The translations under genes and the position numbers were made by a program. A stretch of 28,856 nucleotides of DNA from Angelakisella sp. Its GTDB lineage: Bacteria > Bacillota > Clostridia > Oscillospirales > Ruminococcaceae. The DNA is taken from positions 1 to 28,856 of the forward strand of contig WSMP01000009.1 in NCBI GenBank assembly GCA_013316495.1, in the 5' to 3' direction. Each line of letters opens with the position of its first letter. Position 1 is the stretch's first letter. This document shows, piece by piece, positions 1 through 8,053 of the stretch. Under the pieces are notes generated by a model. The model was not told where the DNA came from, did not search any database, and was given only the letters and a program-made list of their open reading frames with translations.

Positions 1-36
1 GGGGGAAGGCGGGAGGAAACGGAGGAGCAGCAATAG
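1..36 (+). CDS. Possible 3' end of an upstream gene (partial)
   Basis: The frame open from base 1 ends at a TAG at 34-36 and reads a short charged tail rich in Arg and Glu. It could be the C-terminus of a gene before the window. In many Firmicutes rpoD precedes trmK, but this tail does not resemble the conserved SigA C-terminus, so the gene cannot be named. Two other frames are also open at the edge, so this is weak. Confidence 0.2.
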   Translation, partial: GGRREETEEQQ

Positions 37-66
37 AAACATTCTTCGAGATGGGAGAGGGAGCGC

Positions 67-765
67 ATGGACTATCGGTCGTGGATAAAGCCTTTGTACA
101 ACCTCGACGCCTTCCAGGGGTGTGGGGAAGAGGAAATAGAAGCGATGAAGGCCCGATTTGGGGCGCTGCCCCAGGTGGTGGAGGATTTTTACCGCACCGC
201 CGCCAAAACCGAGGCCTTCCACCACGTCCAGGACAGCTGGGTGCTTCCGGAGCATTACAAAAGGTGGACCTGGCTGGAGAAGACCGACGCCCTCATCCTG
301 CTGCTGGAAAACCAGTCGGTTTGCTTTGCGGGAATTTTACGGGAGGACCTGGAAAAGCCCGACCCGCCGGTCTATGTTTCCTATGAGCGGGATGAAAAGG
401 ACTGGAGCCTTTGGGCAAAGGAGCCCGGCGACTGGGATCTCTGTGCCCCCAGCACCAGTTCTTTCCTCGCCGCCGCCCTGGCCTACGAAGCAGCCTTTAC
501 CTTCGACCATGAGCCGGGGGAGTTCTACTGGTACACACCGGAGGAAAAGGCGGCACTTCAGTCCAGACTAACAAAGCTCCCCTTTTCCCTGAAAAACTGG
601 TGCAGCGAGATGGAGATCACCCTTTACCAAAACGCCCCGGATAACCTTCTGGCCCTTATGTCCTTTCAGGGGGAGGGGGAGCCCCAGGCCCTTTACGGAG
701 CCGTCACCCAGGAGAGCTACCAAAAGCTGTTGGCTGTTTTGGAGGGAATGGGGGAACCGGTATGA
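67..765 (+). CDS. SUKH / SMI1-KNR4-like protein
   Basis: A 232-residue soluble protein with no signal peptide or membrane segment. The order of elements fits the SUKH (SMI1/KNR4) fold: an N-terminal helix with LPQVVEDFY around residues 34-42, a central ENQSVCFAGI strand at about 80-90, a DPPVYV strand near 97-102, and an STSSFLAAAL helix near 128-138. SUKH proteins are often immunity proteins in contact-dependent toxin systems, but single SUKH proteins also sit among housekeeping genes, and no toxin is visible here. The start follows a GGGAGAGGGAG ribosome binding stretch. The stop overlaps the trmK start by four bases, so the two are probably translationally coupled. The family is inferred from pattern only. 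Confidence 0.6.
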   Translation: MDYRSWIKPLYNLDAFQGCGEEEIEAMKARFGALPQVVEDFYRTAAKTEAFHHVQDSWVLPEHYKRWTWLEKTDALILLLENQSVCFAGILREDLEKPDPPVYVSYERDEKDWSLWAKEPGDWDLCAPSTSSFLAAALAYEAAFTFDHEPGEFYWYTPEEKAALQSRLTKLPFSLKNWCSEMEITLYQNAPDNLLALMSFQGEGEPQALYGAVTQESYQKLLAVLEGMGEPV

Positions 766-1469
766 AGAAAAGTGCTGGGATGGACCCTCGTCTTGCCCTC
801 CTCTGTAAGATGGCGCCCCCCTGTTACAAAGCCGCCGATATCGGCACCGACCACGGGTATCTCATCTGCGCCCTGGTGGAGAATGGAAAAGCAAAACGAG
901 GCATCGCCGCGGATCTGAAGCCCCAGCCCCTGGAGAAGGCCCGCCGGGAGGCGGAGCGCCGGGGGCTTTCTGCCCAGATGGACTTTGTCCTCACCGACGG
1001 CCTCACCGGCATCTCCCCGGAGGGGCTGGAGGTGGTGATTATCGCCGGGATGGGCGGGGAGACCATCCTCCACATCCTGGAAAGCTGGTCCTACCGGGAG
1101 ACCCCCGGCATCGTCTACCTGCTCCAGCCCATGACCAAGGGGGAGCGGCTGCGGCGGTGGCTTTGGGACAACGGCTTTGCCATCCGACGGGAGGAATGCG
1201 CCACCGCCGCCGGGCGGGTCTACACAGCGCTGGAGGTGGTCTATACCGGGGAGCAAACAGAGCATGCCCCCTGGGAGTATTACCTGGGGAAGGTGGAACC
1301 CCGCCGGGATGGGGACAGCTTTTGCTATGCCGAAAATTTGGCGGAGGAGCTGGAGAAAATCACCGCCGGTTTGGAAGGGACCGGGGAGCGGGAAAACTGT
1401 AACAGAGCCGAAGAGCTGCGGGAGATCACCCAGGTAATCCGCCGGAAAATGAAGGAGGAAAGAGAGTAA
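762..1469 (+). CDS. trmK: tRNA (adenine(22)-N1)-methyltransferase
   Basis: TrmK methylates N1 of adenine 22 in the D-loop of bacterial tRNAs using SAM. The 235 residues match the family length. The Rossmann SAM-binding motif ADIGTDHGYL is at about residues 25-34, the acidic strand-2 end AADLKP follows, and the family-specific IIAGMGGETILHIL lies near 95-108, followed by LLQPMTKGERLRRWLW. The C-terminal third is the helical extension typical of the family. It overlaps the upstream gene by ATGA and its stop overlaps the next start by one base (TAATG). A TrmK gene next to a Nif3-family gene is a conserved Firmicutes pair, usually downstream of rpoD. Confidence 0.93.
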   Translation: MKKSAGMDPRLALLCKMAPPCYKAADIGTDHGYLICALVENGKAKRGIAADLKPQPLEKARREAERRGLSAQMDFVLTDGLTGISPEGLEVVIIAGMGGETILHILESWSYRETPGIVYLLQPMTKGERLRRWLWDNGFAIRREECATAAGRVYTALEVVYTGEQTEHAPWEYYLGKVEPRRDGDSFCYAENLAEELEKITAGLEGTGERENCNRAEELREITQVIRRKMKEERE

Positions 1470-1978
1470 TGAATATCCGGAAATTTCTGAACCGGGTGAA
1501 GGGGAAGGAGAAACTGGAAGCCTTCCGGGAAGCCGCCCGGTACTGCGAAACAGCGCTTCCTCCCCAGTTGGCCTCAGAGAAAGAGCCTTCTGCCCAAGGT
1601 CGCCTCACCACCGATGTCACCTTTGAAAAGACCCGGTGCGCCGTCCCTTACCGCCTTTCCACCAGCGAGTGGGAGCGGGGCATAAGCAGCTGGGACGAGG
1701 TGGAAGAAGCCCTGGAGAAGATGCAGGAGGGAGAGGTGGAGTTCGTCATCCTGACGGTGGGGGAGGCCCCCCACGGCATCCGCTTTATCCAGACCTGCCC
1801 CCTGCCGGACAGGGAGGATGTCACCGTGGAGCTGAGCCTGGAGGAGGGGAAAAGCCGCTCCCGCCTGGTGGAAAAGGACTGCTCCATGGAGGAGTGTATC
1901 GCCATCTTCCGGACCTTTTTCCACACCGCCGACGTGCCGGATAGGGAAGAATATAAGCCCATGTCCTTCTACCAGTAG
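1469..1978 (+). CDS. Uncharacterised protein inserted between trmK and the Nif3-family gene
   Basis: A 169-residue, acidic, soluble protein that I do not recognise. It begins with a basic helix (MNIRKFLNRVKGKEK) and continues with strand-rich segments (VEFVILTVGEAPHGIRFIQT near residues 90-109) that suggest a small alpha/beta fold. There is no signal peptide, membrane segment or cysteine motif. Its start shares bases with the trmK stop, and the Nif3-family gene begins 15 bases downstream behind an AAAGGAG site, so it is part of the same operon. TrmK and the Nif3-family gene are often directly adjacent in relatives, so this gene looks like an addition to the pair. Confidence 0.75.
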   Translation: MNIRKFLNRVKGKEKLEAFREAARYCETALPPQLASEKEPSAQGRLTTDVTFEKTRCAVPYRLSTSEWERGISSWDEVEEALEKMQEGEVEFVILTVGEAPHGIRFIQTCPLPDREDVTVELSLEEGKSRSRLVEKDCSMEECIAIFRTFFHTADVPDREEYKPMSFYQ

Positions 1979-1993
1979 AAAGGAGAAAAGATT

Positions 1994-2761
1994 ATGTACA
2001 CCGTCGCCAGCGCAGCCGAGGCCCTGGACCGTATTGCCCCTTTAAAGACCCAGATGGATTGGGATAACTCCGGTCTGCTGGTGGGGGACCCCAGCCGGGA
2101 GATTACCAAAATCCTGGTGGCTCTGGATGCCACCCTTTCGGTTATCCGGGAGGCGGAGGCCCTGGGGGCGGAGCTTATTGTCACCCATCACCCGATTATC
2201 TTTCATCCGATAAAAAGCCTCCTGGCGGGGACGCCCCCCTATGAGGCCGCCTCCCGCGGCATCGCCGTTTATTCTGCCCACACCTGCTATGATATGGCGG
2301 CGGGAGGGGTGAACGACGCCCTGGCCGACGCCCTGGGTCTGCAAAACCGCGTCCCCCTGTGGGAGGAGCATCCCGGCCAGGAGGGGGGCCGCACCCTAGG
2401 CTTTGCAGGGAATCTGCCCTGCCCCATGAGCCGGGAGGAATTCTCCGGCTGGGTGGAGGAGGCCCTGGGGCAGCGCCCCGGATTTGTGCGGTATCTGCCC
2501 GACGCCGGGCCGGAAATTATCCGCCGGGTGGCGGTCTGCGGCGGAGCGGGTACCGATTGCCTGAAGGACGCCAAGCCCCTGGGGTGCGAAGCCTATATCA
2601 CCGGGGATGTCCGCCACCACCAGTACCTGGAGGCCGCCCAGATGGGGCTGCTGCTGATGGACGCCGGGCACTTTGCCACCGAAAACGTCGCCATGCCCCG
2701 CCTCCGGGAGCAGCTTGCTAAGGCCCTCCCCGGCGTGGAGGTGCTGCTGGCCTCCTGCTGA
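1994..2761 (+). CDS. Nif3-like dinuclear metal center protein (YqfO/YbgI family)
   Basis: A 255-residue member of the Nif3/YbgI/YqfO family, whose members form toroidal hexamers with a two-metal site on each subunit. Metal-ligand motifs are visible: VTHHPIIFHP at about residues 62-71, SAHTCYD near 92-98, and the C-terminal DAGHFATEN near 225-233. The N-terminus (LDRIAPLKTQMDWDNSGLLVG) is typical. At this length it is the short form without the PII-like insert found in Bacillus YqfO (about 370 residues). A role as GTP cyclohydrolase I type 2 is often annotated but not established. It closes the trmK operon; the following bases are intergenic repeat. Confidence 0.9.
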   Translation: MYTVASAAEALDRIAPLKTQMDWDNSGLLVGDPSREITKILVALDATLSVIREAEALGAELIVTHHPIIFHPIKSLLAGTPPYEAASRGIAVYSAHTCYDMAAGGVNDALADALGLQNRVPLWEEHPGQEGGRTLGFAGNLPCPMSREEFSGWVEEALGQRPGFVRYLPDAGPEIIRRVAVCGGAGTDCLKDAKPLGCEAYITGDVRHHQYLEAAQMGLLLMDAGHFATENVAMPRLREQLAKALPGVEVLLASC

Positions 2762-2781
2762 GTTTGGTTTTTCCTTGGCAA

Positions 2782-3480
2782 AGGGCGATAGTGATTGCCT
2801 GAAGTCTTGGCCAGCAGGGCCGAAGGCCGCCGGCGTGCCGCCGGTGTCACGCCCTACACGGCCCTAAGGGGCCTTAACCCTTCGGAGGGCGAAAGTGACT
2901 GCCTGGAGTTTAAGCTAGCAGGGCCGAAGGCCGGTAAAGTTTCCGTCCCCCCTTTTCAAAGGGGGGCGGGGTCCAGGGGCAGAGCCCCGGTCGCCCGTCG
3001 CAACGGGCGAAACACTTTTCCGAAGGGCGCATTTTACTTTGGCTCCACCTTTCTTTTTGCAAGAAAAAAAGAAAGGTGGAAGCCTTGCGCCCCATGCCGA
3101 GGGCGGCACCCTGGACGAGGGGCGGCGGGTCTTTTGGTGACAAACGGCGGTAGCCGTTTGGAGCTGAAAAGCCCGACGGGCCGGTGCCAGGGGGACGCGC
3201 GGGCTGCCCATCAAAAACATCCCAGTGGGATGTTTTTGAGAGCAGGGGAGCGGCGGGCCTTTTTATCGAAACAGCACCATCTAGGACTCCAGGCACTCAT
3301 TCTGCGCCCTGTGCAAAGGTTAAGCCCCCGCGGGGGGCGGGTACTGCGCCCAGCCCTAACGGGCCGCTTCGCGTCCCTTCGGGCACGTCTGCTTCGCAGA
3401 AGGCGCGTTTCGGAGCGCAACCGAGCAAAGCGAGGCTCTTAGCGCGGAGATGGAGTGACACCGGCGGCACGCCGGTGGAA
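2782..3480. repeat. Mosaic intergenic repeat region A
   Basis: About 700 bases with no credible gene, built from modules found elsewhere in the window. A 46-base unit ending in AGCAGGGCCGAAGGCC occurs twice in tandem (2782-2826 and 2887-2932) and again at 28738-28784. The unit GGCGTGCCGCCGGTGTCACG (2832 on) recurs inverted at 3456-3476 and near 10540, 26685 and 26794. A perfect 15-bp hairpin of CCACCTTTC/GAAAGGTGG type lies at 3044-3080. The block 3097-3245 is listed separately. The module CGTGCCCGAAGGGACGCGAA is inverted here (about 3369-3388) but direct at 10809 and 28829. The open frames crossing it are low-complexity and in several phases. Confidence 0.85.
3097..3245 (+). repeat. 149-base conserved repeat core, copy 1
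   Basis: This block aligns without gaps to 10971-11119 with seven substitutions (about 95% identity). Nested pairing is visible: CCCTGG with CCAGGG outside, then GGG-CTTTT with AAAAG-CCC, then AAACGGC with GCCGTTT around a GGTA loop. It ends in a perfect hairpin, CAAAAACATCCCA / GGGATGTTTTTG. Two of the seven differences fall opposite each other in this last stem, so the pairing is kept. Confidence 0.85.
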
Positions 3481-3493
3481 AAGGAGGAGCGGT

Positions 3494-3895
3494 ATGAAGA
3501 AAAAAGGGTACTCCGCCAAAAAATATTGGCTCCTTCTGCCTCTGTGGTTTCTTTTCCTTTTCCTCGCCGCCAGCACATTGGAGCCAAAGACAGCATTCCC
3601 GGCAATCGCAGTTTTCCTTCTGCTGTATGCCTTGCTGTTGGCCCTTCTGCATGTTTACCAATGGTATCAGATCGATGGTTATTTACAAAAGCATTACCCC
3701 TGGGAGGCAAAACAGCACCGAAGTGATTCTTTTCCCAGAACAGAAAAGGATTTGATTTTCTCCTTCTCCCCAGAGGGGGATGAGGAGTGGAAGGCCCTCA
3801 AATCCTTTTACAAGGAGTTTCTTTTGACGATGATTGTTTCCCTTGGAGCGGCGTTTTTCTCCTCCGCCTTGTATCTCATCATAGTTTCACTTTAA
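3494..3895 (+). CDS. Small integral membrane protein
   Basis: A 133-residue protein with a basic N-terminus (MKKKGYSAKK) and three likely membrane segments at about residues 11-28, 33-52 and 110-132, separated by a charged cytosolic or external loop (about 60-108). I do not recognise the family. The ATG at 3494 is chosen because AAGGAGG lies seven bases upstream; a longer in-frame ATG at 3455 would add 13 residues encoded by repeat DNA and lacks its own site. The gene is lower in GC than its neighbours and sits alone between a repeat mosaic and the rqcH upstream region. Confidence 0.75.
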   Translation: MKKKGYSAKKYWLLLPLWFLFLFLAASTLEPKTAFPAIAVFLLLYALLLALLHVYQWYQIDGYLQKHYPWEAKQHRSDSFPRTEKDLIFSFSPEGDEEWKALKSFYKEFLLTMIVSLGAAFFSSALYLIIVSL

Positions 3896-3955
3896 GATGA
3901 ATTTCCCCAGCCCCAGGGCAGAAATTCCTTCCCACTTTCCCCTGGAAGGGGAGCG

Positions 3956-4016
3956 AAAGCATCCAGGAAGCCGCATCCTTCGGGGCAGCCTCCTGGATAG
4001 CAGCAGGATGCTTTTT
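3956..4016 (+). terminator. Terminator with competing stems
   Basis: AAAGC at 3956-3960 can pair with GCTTT at 4010-4014, enclosing ATCCAGGA (3961-3968) with TCCTGGAT (3991-3998), followed by TTTTT. GCATCCT (3973-3979) can instead pair with AGGATGC (4005-4011). The two inner pairings cross and exclude each other. It probably ends the 3494 gene. The rest of 3896-4294 holds an A/T-rich promoter region and no gene. Confidence 0.5.
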
Positions 4017-4151
4017 CCCGCCGGATATGGTGTAAAGGGGAAGAAAAGAATTCTGTAAAGGGGTTTTCCTTTTCAGAAAAAACCTCTATTTTTGCCCTTT
4101 TCGACGGTTAATTTTACCCCAAAATCTTGCCCAAAATACCCCCCGCCGGAT

Positions 4152-4160
4152 TGGTATACT
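4152..4160 (+). promoter_or_regulatory. Possible extended -10 promoter of rqcH
   Basis: TGGTATACT reads as an extended -10 (TGn-TATACT). No good -35 is spaced correctly. It lies within CCGCC...GGCGG inverted arms (4144-4164), which could be an operator or a hairpin. The leader to the rqcH start would be about 130 bases, A-rich, with AAAGGA before the ATG. Confidence 0.35.
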
Positions 4161-4294
4161 GGCGGTCCGCCCCTCTTTTTGAGGGTTAATTAAGAAAAAA
4201 AGAAGCGTAAACCCGCACAGAAAGTGGATTTAAACGCTGTAAATGGATATACCTTGTCAGCATTAAAATGTGTTAAAAGAAAGGAACTGCCACT

Positions 4295-6070
4295 ATGCCC
4301 TTTGACGGAGGATTTCTCCACAAAATTACCCAGGAAATCGGCGCCCTGGCCGGAGCCCGGATTGATAAAATCAGCCAGCCGGGACGGGAACTGGTGATGC
4401 TCACCCTGCGGGGGAACGGCGCCAACCGGAAGCTGCTTCTTTCCGCCGACGCCACCGCCCCCAAGGTTCACTTCACCACCCAGAGCCTGGAAAACCCCAA
4501 AGCCGCCCCCATGTTCTGTATGCTGCTCCGGAAGCACCTGGGCAGCGGCAAGCTGCTGCGGGCCCAGCAGCAAGGGCTGGACCGCATCCTCCGCCTGGTC
4601 TTTGAGACGGTGAATGAGCTGGGGGACAAGGTGGAGACCTCCCTTGTCTGCGAAATCATGGGCCGCCACAGCAACATCATCCTGGTGGACCAGGATGGGA
4701 AAATCATCGACGCCGCCAAGCGGGTGGATTTCGTCACCAGCGAGGTGCGCCAGGTCCTCCCCGGTATGAGCTACACCCCGCCGCCGGCCCAGTCCAAAAA
4801 AAGCCTCCTGGAAATCTCCCCCCAGAAGATGGCCGCCGCCATCCGGACCGGGCGGGATATCCCCCTGTGGAAGGCGGTGCTGGAGCAGGGGGAGGGGCTT
4901 TCCCCCCTGGTCTGCCGGGAGGTGAGCGCGTTTGTCTGCGGCTCGGCCGATTTGACACCCTCCCAGCTTACTCCCCAGCAGATGGAGCGGCTGACCTTCT
5001 TTTTGGGGACGGTGTCCACCGCCCTGGGGGAGGGCTGCGGCACCCCCACCTTGGTGCGGGATCCGGCGGGGAAGTATGTGGAATTTTCCTACCTGGACCT
5101 GCGGCAGTACCCGGAGGGCTACGAGATACAGCATCTGGAAAGCTACAGCGCCCTGTTGGACTGCTTCTATGAGGGGAAGGACAGCCGGGAGCGGATGCGC
5201 CAAAAGACCGCCCAGCTCCATAAGAGCCTTGTCACCCTCCGGGAGCGCCTGGCCCGGAAGCTCACCCACCAGCGGCAGGAGCTGCTGGAAACGGGGGAGC
5301 GGCAGAAATACCGGGAGTGGGGAGATATCATCTCCGCCAACCTCTACCGGATAGAGCGGGGGAACAAGCTCCTGCGGGCCGAAAATTTCTTCTCCGAAAC
5401 GGGGGAAGAGGTGGAGATTCCCCTGGAGCCAACCCTTACTCCATCCAAAAACGCACAGAAATACTACGCGGAGTATAGGAAAGCCGCTACCGCCGAGGTG
5501 AAATTACAGGAGCTCATCGCCAAAGGGGAGCAGGAGCTGGTCTATTTGGAATCCGCCATCGCGGAGTTGGAGCGGGCCTCCTCCCAAGAGGAGCTTCAGG
5601 GTATCCGGGAGGAGCTGATGAGCCAGGGCTATCTCCGCCGGGAGCAGAAGCAGAAACAGCGGCCGGTGAAGCTGCCTCCTCTGCGCTATCGCTCCTCCGA
5701 CGGGTTCCTTATCCTCTGCGGCCGCAACAACCTCCAAAACGATCAGCTGACCCTCCGGGAGGCCCAGAACTACGACCTGTGGCTCCACACCCAAAAGATT
5801 CACGGGGCCCATGTTATCATTGTGGCGGAGGGCGCCCGCCAAATCCCAAACCGCACCATCGAGGAGGCGGCGGTCATCGCTGCGGTGAACTCCGCCGCGG
5901 GGATGGGGGCCGCCGGTCCGGTAGGTGCCAAGGTGCCGGTAGACTACACATTTATACGGAACGTAAAAAAGCCGGGCGGCGCCAAGCCCGGTATGGTGGT
6001 TTACGACCCATACCAGACCGCCCTGGTGGAGGTGGATTTCCGGCGGGCCGAAGCCCTCCGGGAGAAGTAA
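4295..6070 (+). CDS. rqcH: Ribosome quality control protein RqcH (NFACT family, Rqc2 homolog)
   Basis: RqcH binds the obstructed 50S subunit after a stalled ribosome splits and recruits tRNA-Ala to add C-terminal alanine tails that mark nascent chains for degradation. The 591 residues show the family layout: an NFACT-N domain (about 1-190) with the essential Asp-Arg pair at residues 96-97 (GLDRILRL), helix-hairpin-helix and coiled-coil middle regions (about 280-435), and a C-terminal NFACT-R domain (about 455-570) with SSDGFLILCGRNNLQND and DLWLHTQKIHGAHVI. Older annotation calls it fibronectin-binding protein A. The start has AAAGGA nine bases upstream. It is monocistronic, bounded by its own promoter region and a strong terminator. 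Confidence 0.95.
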   Translation: MPFDGGFLHKITQEIGALAGARIDKISQPGRELVMLTLRGNGANRKLLLSADATAPKVHFTTQSLENPKAAPMFCMLLRKHLGSGKLLRAQQQGLDRILRLVFETVNELGDKVETSLVCEIMGRHSNIILVDQDGKIIDAAKRVDFVTSEVRQVLPGMSYTPPPAQSKKSLLEISPQKMAAAIRTGRDIPLWKAVLEQGEGLSPLVCREVSAFVCGSADLTPSQLTPQQMERLTFFLGTVSTALGEGCGTPTLVRDPAGKYVEFSYLDLRQYPEGYEIQHLESYSALLDCFYEGKDSRERMRQKTAQLHKSLVTLRERLARKLTHQRQELLETGERQKYREWGDIISANLYRIERGNKLLRAENFFSETGEEVEIPLEPTLTPSKNAQKYYAEYRKAATAEVKLQELIAKGEQELVYLESAIAELERASSQEELQGIREELMSQGYLRREQKQKQRPVKLPPLRYRSSDGFLILCGRNNLQNDQLTLREAQNYDLWLHTQKIHGAHVIIVAEGARQIPNRTIEEAAVIAAVNSAAGMGAAGPVGAKVPVDYTFIRNVKKPGGAKPGMVVYDPYQTALVEVDFRRAEALREK

Positions 6071-6073
6071 AAA

Positions 6074-6110
6074 TACAGTGGATCGAGTAAATTATACCCG
6101 ATCCACTGTA
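6074..6110. terminator. Bidirectional terminator between rqcH and the zinc-ribbon gene
   Basis: A perfect 12-bp stem, TACAGTGGATCG (6074-6085) with CGATCCACTGTA (6099-6110). On the minus strand it is followed by TTTTTAC; on the plus strand by a weaker GAAGATTTT. It separates two convergent genes. Confidence 0.88.
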
Positions 6111-6117
6111 GAAGATT

Positions 6118-6378
6118 TTAAATTACTTCACTGCAACGTTTCCCCCCTGGATGAGGGCCAAAATCATTGCTCCGACACAAAGAACACCAACTTTGTGGAC
6201 CATCAGGCCGGCCCGATGTGGTTCTCTTCTCACTTTGGCCAAAGTCATCGGGATAAGGATAAAAAATATGCTCTTCGCCATCTTCTCTAGAACACTTTGG
6301 GCAGGATTTTTTGCGTCCATCAGGGGTGAACTGTGATTTTTTTAATGGCTTACCACAATGCTTACAATTTTCGCCCAT
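6118..6378 (-). CDS. Small zinc-ribbon protein
   Basis: An 86-residue protein with cysteine pairs CKHC (residues 5-8), CPKC (26-29) and CSLC (65-68), typical of a treble-clef or zinc-ribbon fold. The middle segment (HIFYPYPDDFGQSEKR, then PDGPQSWC) resembles small clostridial zinc-finger proteins of unknown role, from memory of the pattern. AGGAGG lies six bases before the ATG and a consensus-spaced promoter lies upstream. A second frame at 6123-6320 (minus) reads a 65-residue hydrophobic peptide inside this gene; I prefer the zinc-ribbon frame because of its cysteine pairs and ribosome binding site. The gene is clearly lower in GC than its flanks, which suggests recent acquisition. Confidence 0.7.
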   Translation of the reverse strand: MGENCKHCGKPLKKSQFTPDGRKKSCPKCSREDGEEHIFYPYPDDFGQSEKRTTSGRPDGPQSWCSLCRSNDFGPHPGGKRCSEVI

Positions 6379-6449
6379 AAAATTCCTCCTGTTCTAATGT
6401 TCTAAAAAGTTTTTTAAGACCTCAAATATAATAAGCCTTACATTTGTAA

Positions 6450-6478
6450 ATTCTATCAAAACTATGTAAAATTTGCAA
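6450..6478 (-). promoter_or_regulatory. Sigma-A promoter of the zinc-ribbon gene
   Basis: On the minus strand TTGCAA (6473-6478) is 17 bases from TAGAAT (6450-6455), giving a leader of about 65 bases. The same hexamer pair and spacing occur before the surface-protein gene at 23872-23900. Confidence 0.65.
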
Positions 6479-6563
6479 GGTCTATATACAAAAAATTTCG
6501 CCCTTAAGAATACAGGCATCCAGCCACTTCCCATGGACAGCCTAGATGTCTGCCAGCCTTCCC

Positions 6564-7394
6564 CTAACGCTTCTCCAAAGCGGCGCGGTAAAGCTCCCCC
6601 TTTTTGTAGCCGGAATCGGCGGCGACGCTTTTTGCGGCTTCGGAAAGGGAGACGCCGCAGGCGCTCATCTGGACCACCAGCTCCACCGCCTCCGAAAAGG
6701 TGAGTCCGGGCTCCTTTTTTGGAGGTGCCCCTTCAATCACCAAAACGAACTCCCCCTTCGGCTCCTTTTCTCTGTAAAGCTCTATCGCTTCACAGAGCGT
6801 AGTCCGTGTAATTTCCTCATGTATTTTGGTCAGCTCCCGGCAGAGGGCCAGCCGCCGCTCCCCGCCGAAGACCTCCGCCATATCCCGGAGAGTGTCCCGG
6901 AGCTTGTGGGGGGCCTCGTAAAAAATCAGGGTGCGGGGATCCTCTTTCACCTCCAACAGCCGCTCCCGGCGGCTGCTTGCTTTTACAGAAAGGAACCCTT
7001 CAAAGGTGAAGCGGCCGGTGGGGAGGCCGGAGGCCGCCAAGGCGGAAAGGGCCGCCGTGGGACCGGGGACCACCCGCACCGGGATGCCCGCCTGGTGGCA
7101 GAGAGCCGCCAAATCCTCCCCTGGGTCGCTGATGCAGGGCATTCCCGCGTCGGTGACCACGGCGCAGCTTTCTCCAGCTTGGATGCGCCGGAGTATCTCC
7201 TCCCCCCGCTCCCGGAGATTGTGCTGGTAATAGCTCACCATGGGTTTTTTGATGCCGAAGTGGTTCAGGAGCTTCACTGTCACGCGGGTGTCCTCGGCGG
7301 CGATGAAATCCACCGAGCCCAGAACCTCCAGCCCCCTGGGGCTCATATCCCCCAGATTGCCGATGGGGGTGCCTACAATGTATAGAATCGACAC
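6564..7394 (-). CDS. rsmI: 16S rRNA (cytidine(1402)-2'-O)-methyltransferase
   Basis: RsmI methylates the 2'-OH of C1402 in the decoding centre of 16S rRNA. The 276 residues match the family. Motifs of the SAM-dependent tetrapyrrole-methylase fold are clear: LYIVGTPIGNLGD at residues 4-16, AAEDTRVT near 32-39, VVTDAGMPCISDPG near 78-91, and VPGPTAALSALAASGLPT near 108-125. A C-terminal helical domain follows. The start is GTG at 7392-7394 with GGAGGT seven bases upstream. It is 50 bases downstream of a GNAT gene in the same direction. In Bacillus the order is yabB (trmN6), yazA, yabC (rsmI), so the wider neighbourhood is conserved. Confidence 0.95.
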   Translation of the reverse strand: MSILYIVGTPIGNLGDMSPRGLEVLGSVDFIAAEDTRVTVKLLNHFGIKKPMVSYYQHNLRERGEEILRRIQAGESCAVVTDAGMPCISDPGEDLAALCHQAGIPVRVVPGPTAALSALAASGLPTGRFTFEGFLSVKASSRRERLLEVKEDPRTLIFYEAPHKLRDTLRDMAEVFGGERRLALCRELTKIHEEITRTTLCEAIELYREKEPKGEFVLVIEGAPPKKEPGLTFSEAVELVVQMSACGVSLSEAAKSVAADSGYKKGELYRAALEKR

Positions 7395-7444
7395 GGAAAA
7401 TACCTCCGTTTTGTAATACTAAAGATAAAATATACAAATAGGAA

Positions 7445-8032
7445 TCAGTTTAGCGCCTTTTTGGCCTGTTCCAGGACCTTCTTTACCGTCTCTCTCTCCA
7501 GGGAGGGGAAGGGACGGAAAGGCTCCGGCGGGGCGGACCGCTCCCCCAGGGGCAGCTCCATCCAGAGGATATCCCACCACTGCCCCAGCTTATAGCCCGC
7601 CTTGGGAAAAAGCCCCGCCTGGGTAAAGCCCAGCTTTTGGTGGAAGGCCTCGCTGGCGGGGTTGGGATGCGTGATGCAGCCGTAGAAGGTCCGAACCCCT
7701 TGGCACCGCAGCAGCTCCATAAGGCAGCGGTAGAGGGGGGTGCCCAATCCGCTTCCCCGGACCCCCTGTTCCAGGTAGATGGAGCCCTCCGCTCCCCACT
7801 GGTAAGCGGCCCGGCTTTGGTACTGGCTGGCGTAGGCGTAGCCCAGGAGCTTTCCCTCCCTCTCCAGCACCAGCCAGGGATAGCGGGCCAAAGTGGTTTC
7901 CACCCGGCAGCGGAATTCCTCCGGGGCGGGGACCTGGTATTCAAAGGTAACGGCCGTTTCCCGGACATAAGGGGCGTAAAGCGCCAGCATCGCCCCGGCA
8001 TCCTCCGGAAGGGCCAAACGAATCCTTGTCAT
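7445..8032 (-). CDS. GNAT N-acetyltransferase, phosphinothricin acetyltransferase-like
   Basis: A 195-residue acetyl-CoA-dependent N-acetyltransferase of the Pat/Bar subgroup. It starts IRLALPEDAGAMLALYAPYV, has the ETAVTFEYQVP segment near residues 29-39 seen in these enzymes, the acetyl-CoA loop VRGSGLGTPLY near 92-102, and THPNPASEAFHQKLGF near 121-136. The closest characterised relatives acetylate phosphinothricin or methionine sulfone/sulfoximine, but the substrate here is unknown. The start has AAAGGGA eight bases upstream. The basic C-terminal 25 residues extend past the usual family end. It stands where yazA sits in Bacillus, between trmN6 and rsmI. Confidence 0.88.
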   Translation of the reverse strand: MTRIRLALPEDAGAMLALYAPYVRETAVTFEYQVPAPEEFRCRVETTLARYPWLVLEREGKLLGYAYASQYQSRAAYQWGAEGSIYLEQGVRGSGLGTPLYRCLMELLRCQGVRTFYGCITHPNPASEAFHQKLGFTQAGLFPKAGYKLGQWWDILWMELPLGERSAPPEPFRPFPSLERETVKKVLEQAKKALN

Positions 8033-8053
8033 GATGAGTTTCCCTTTCTCGCT

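Noticed and set aside
2795..3442. Long open frames across repeat regions A and B
   Set aside because: They cross repeat modules in several phases, lack ribosome binding sites and have Arg/Pro/Gly-rich low-complexity translations.
2782..3480. CRISPR array
   Set aside because: Repeated units are irregular in length, spacing and orientation; there are no regular spacers and no cas genes.
4127..4160. TTGCCC as -35 for the TATACT at 4155
   Set aside because: The spacing is 22 bases, too long for sigma-A; only the extended -10 is retained, at low confidence.
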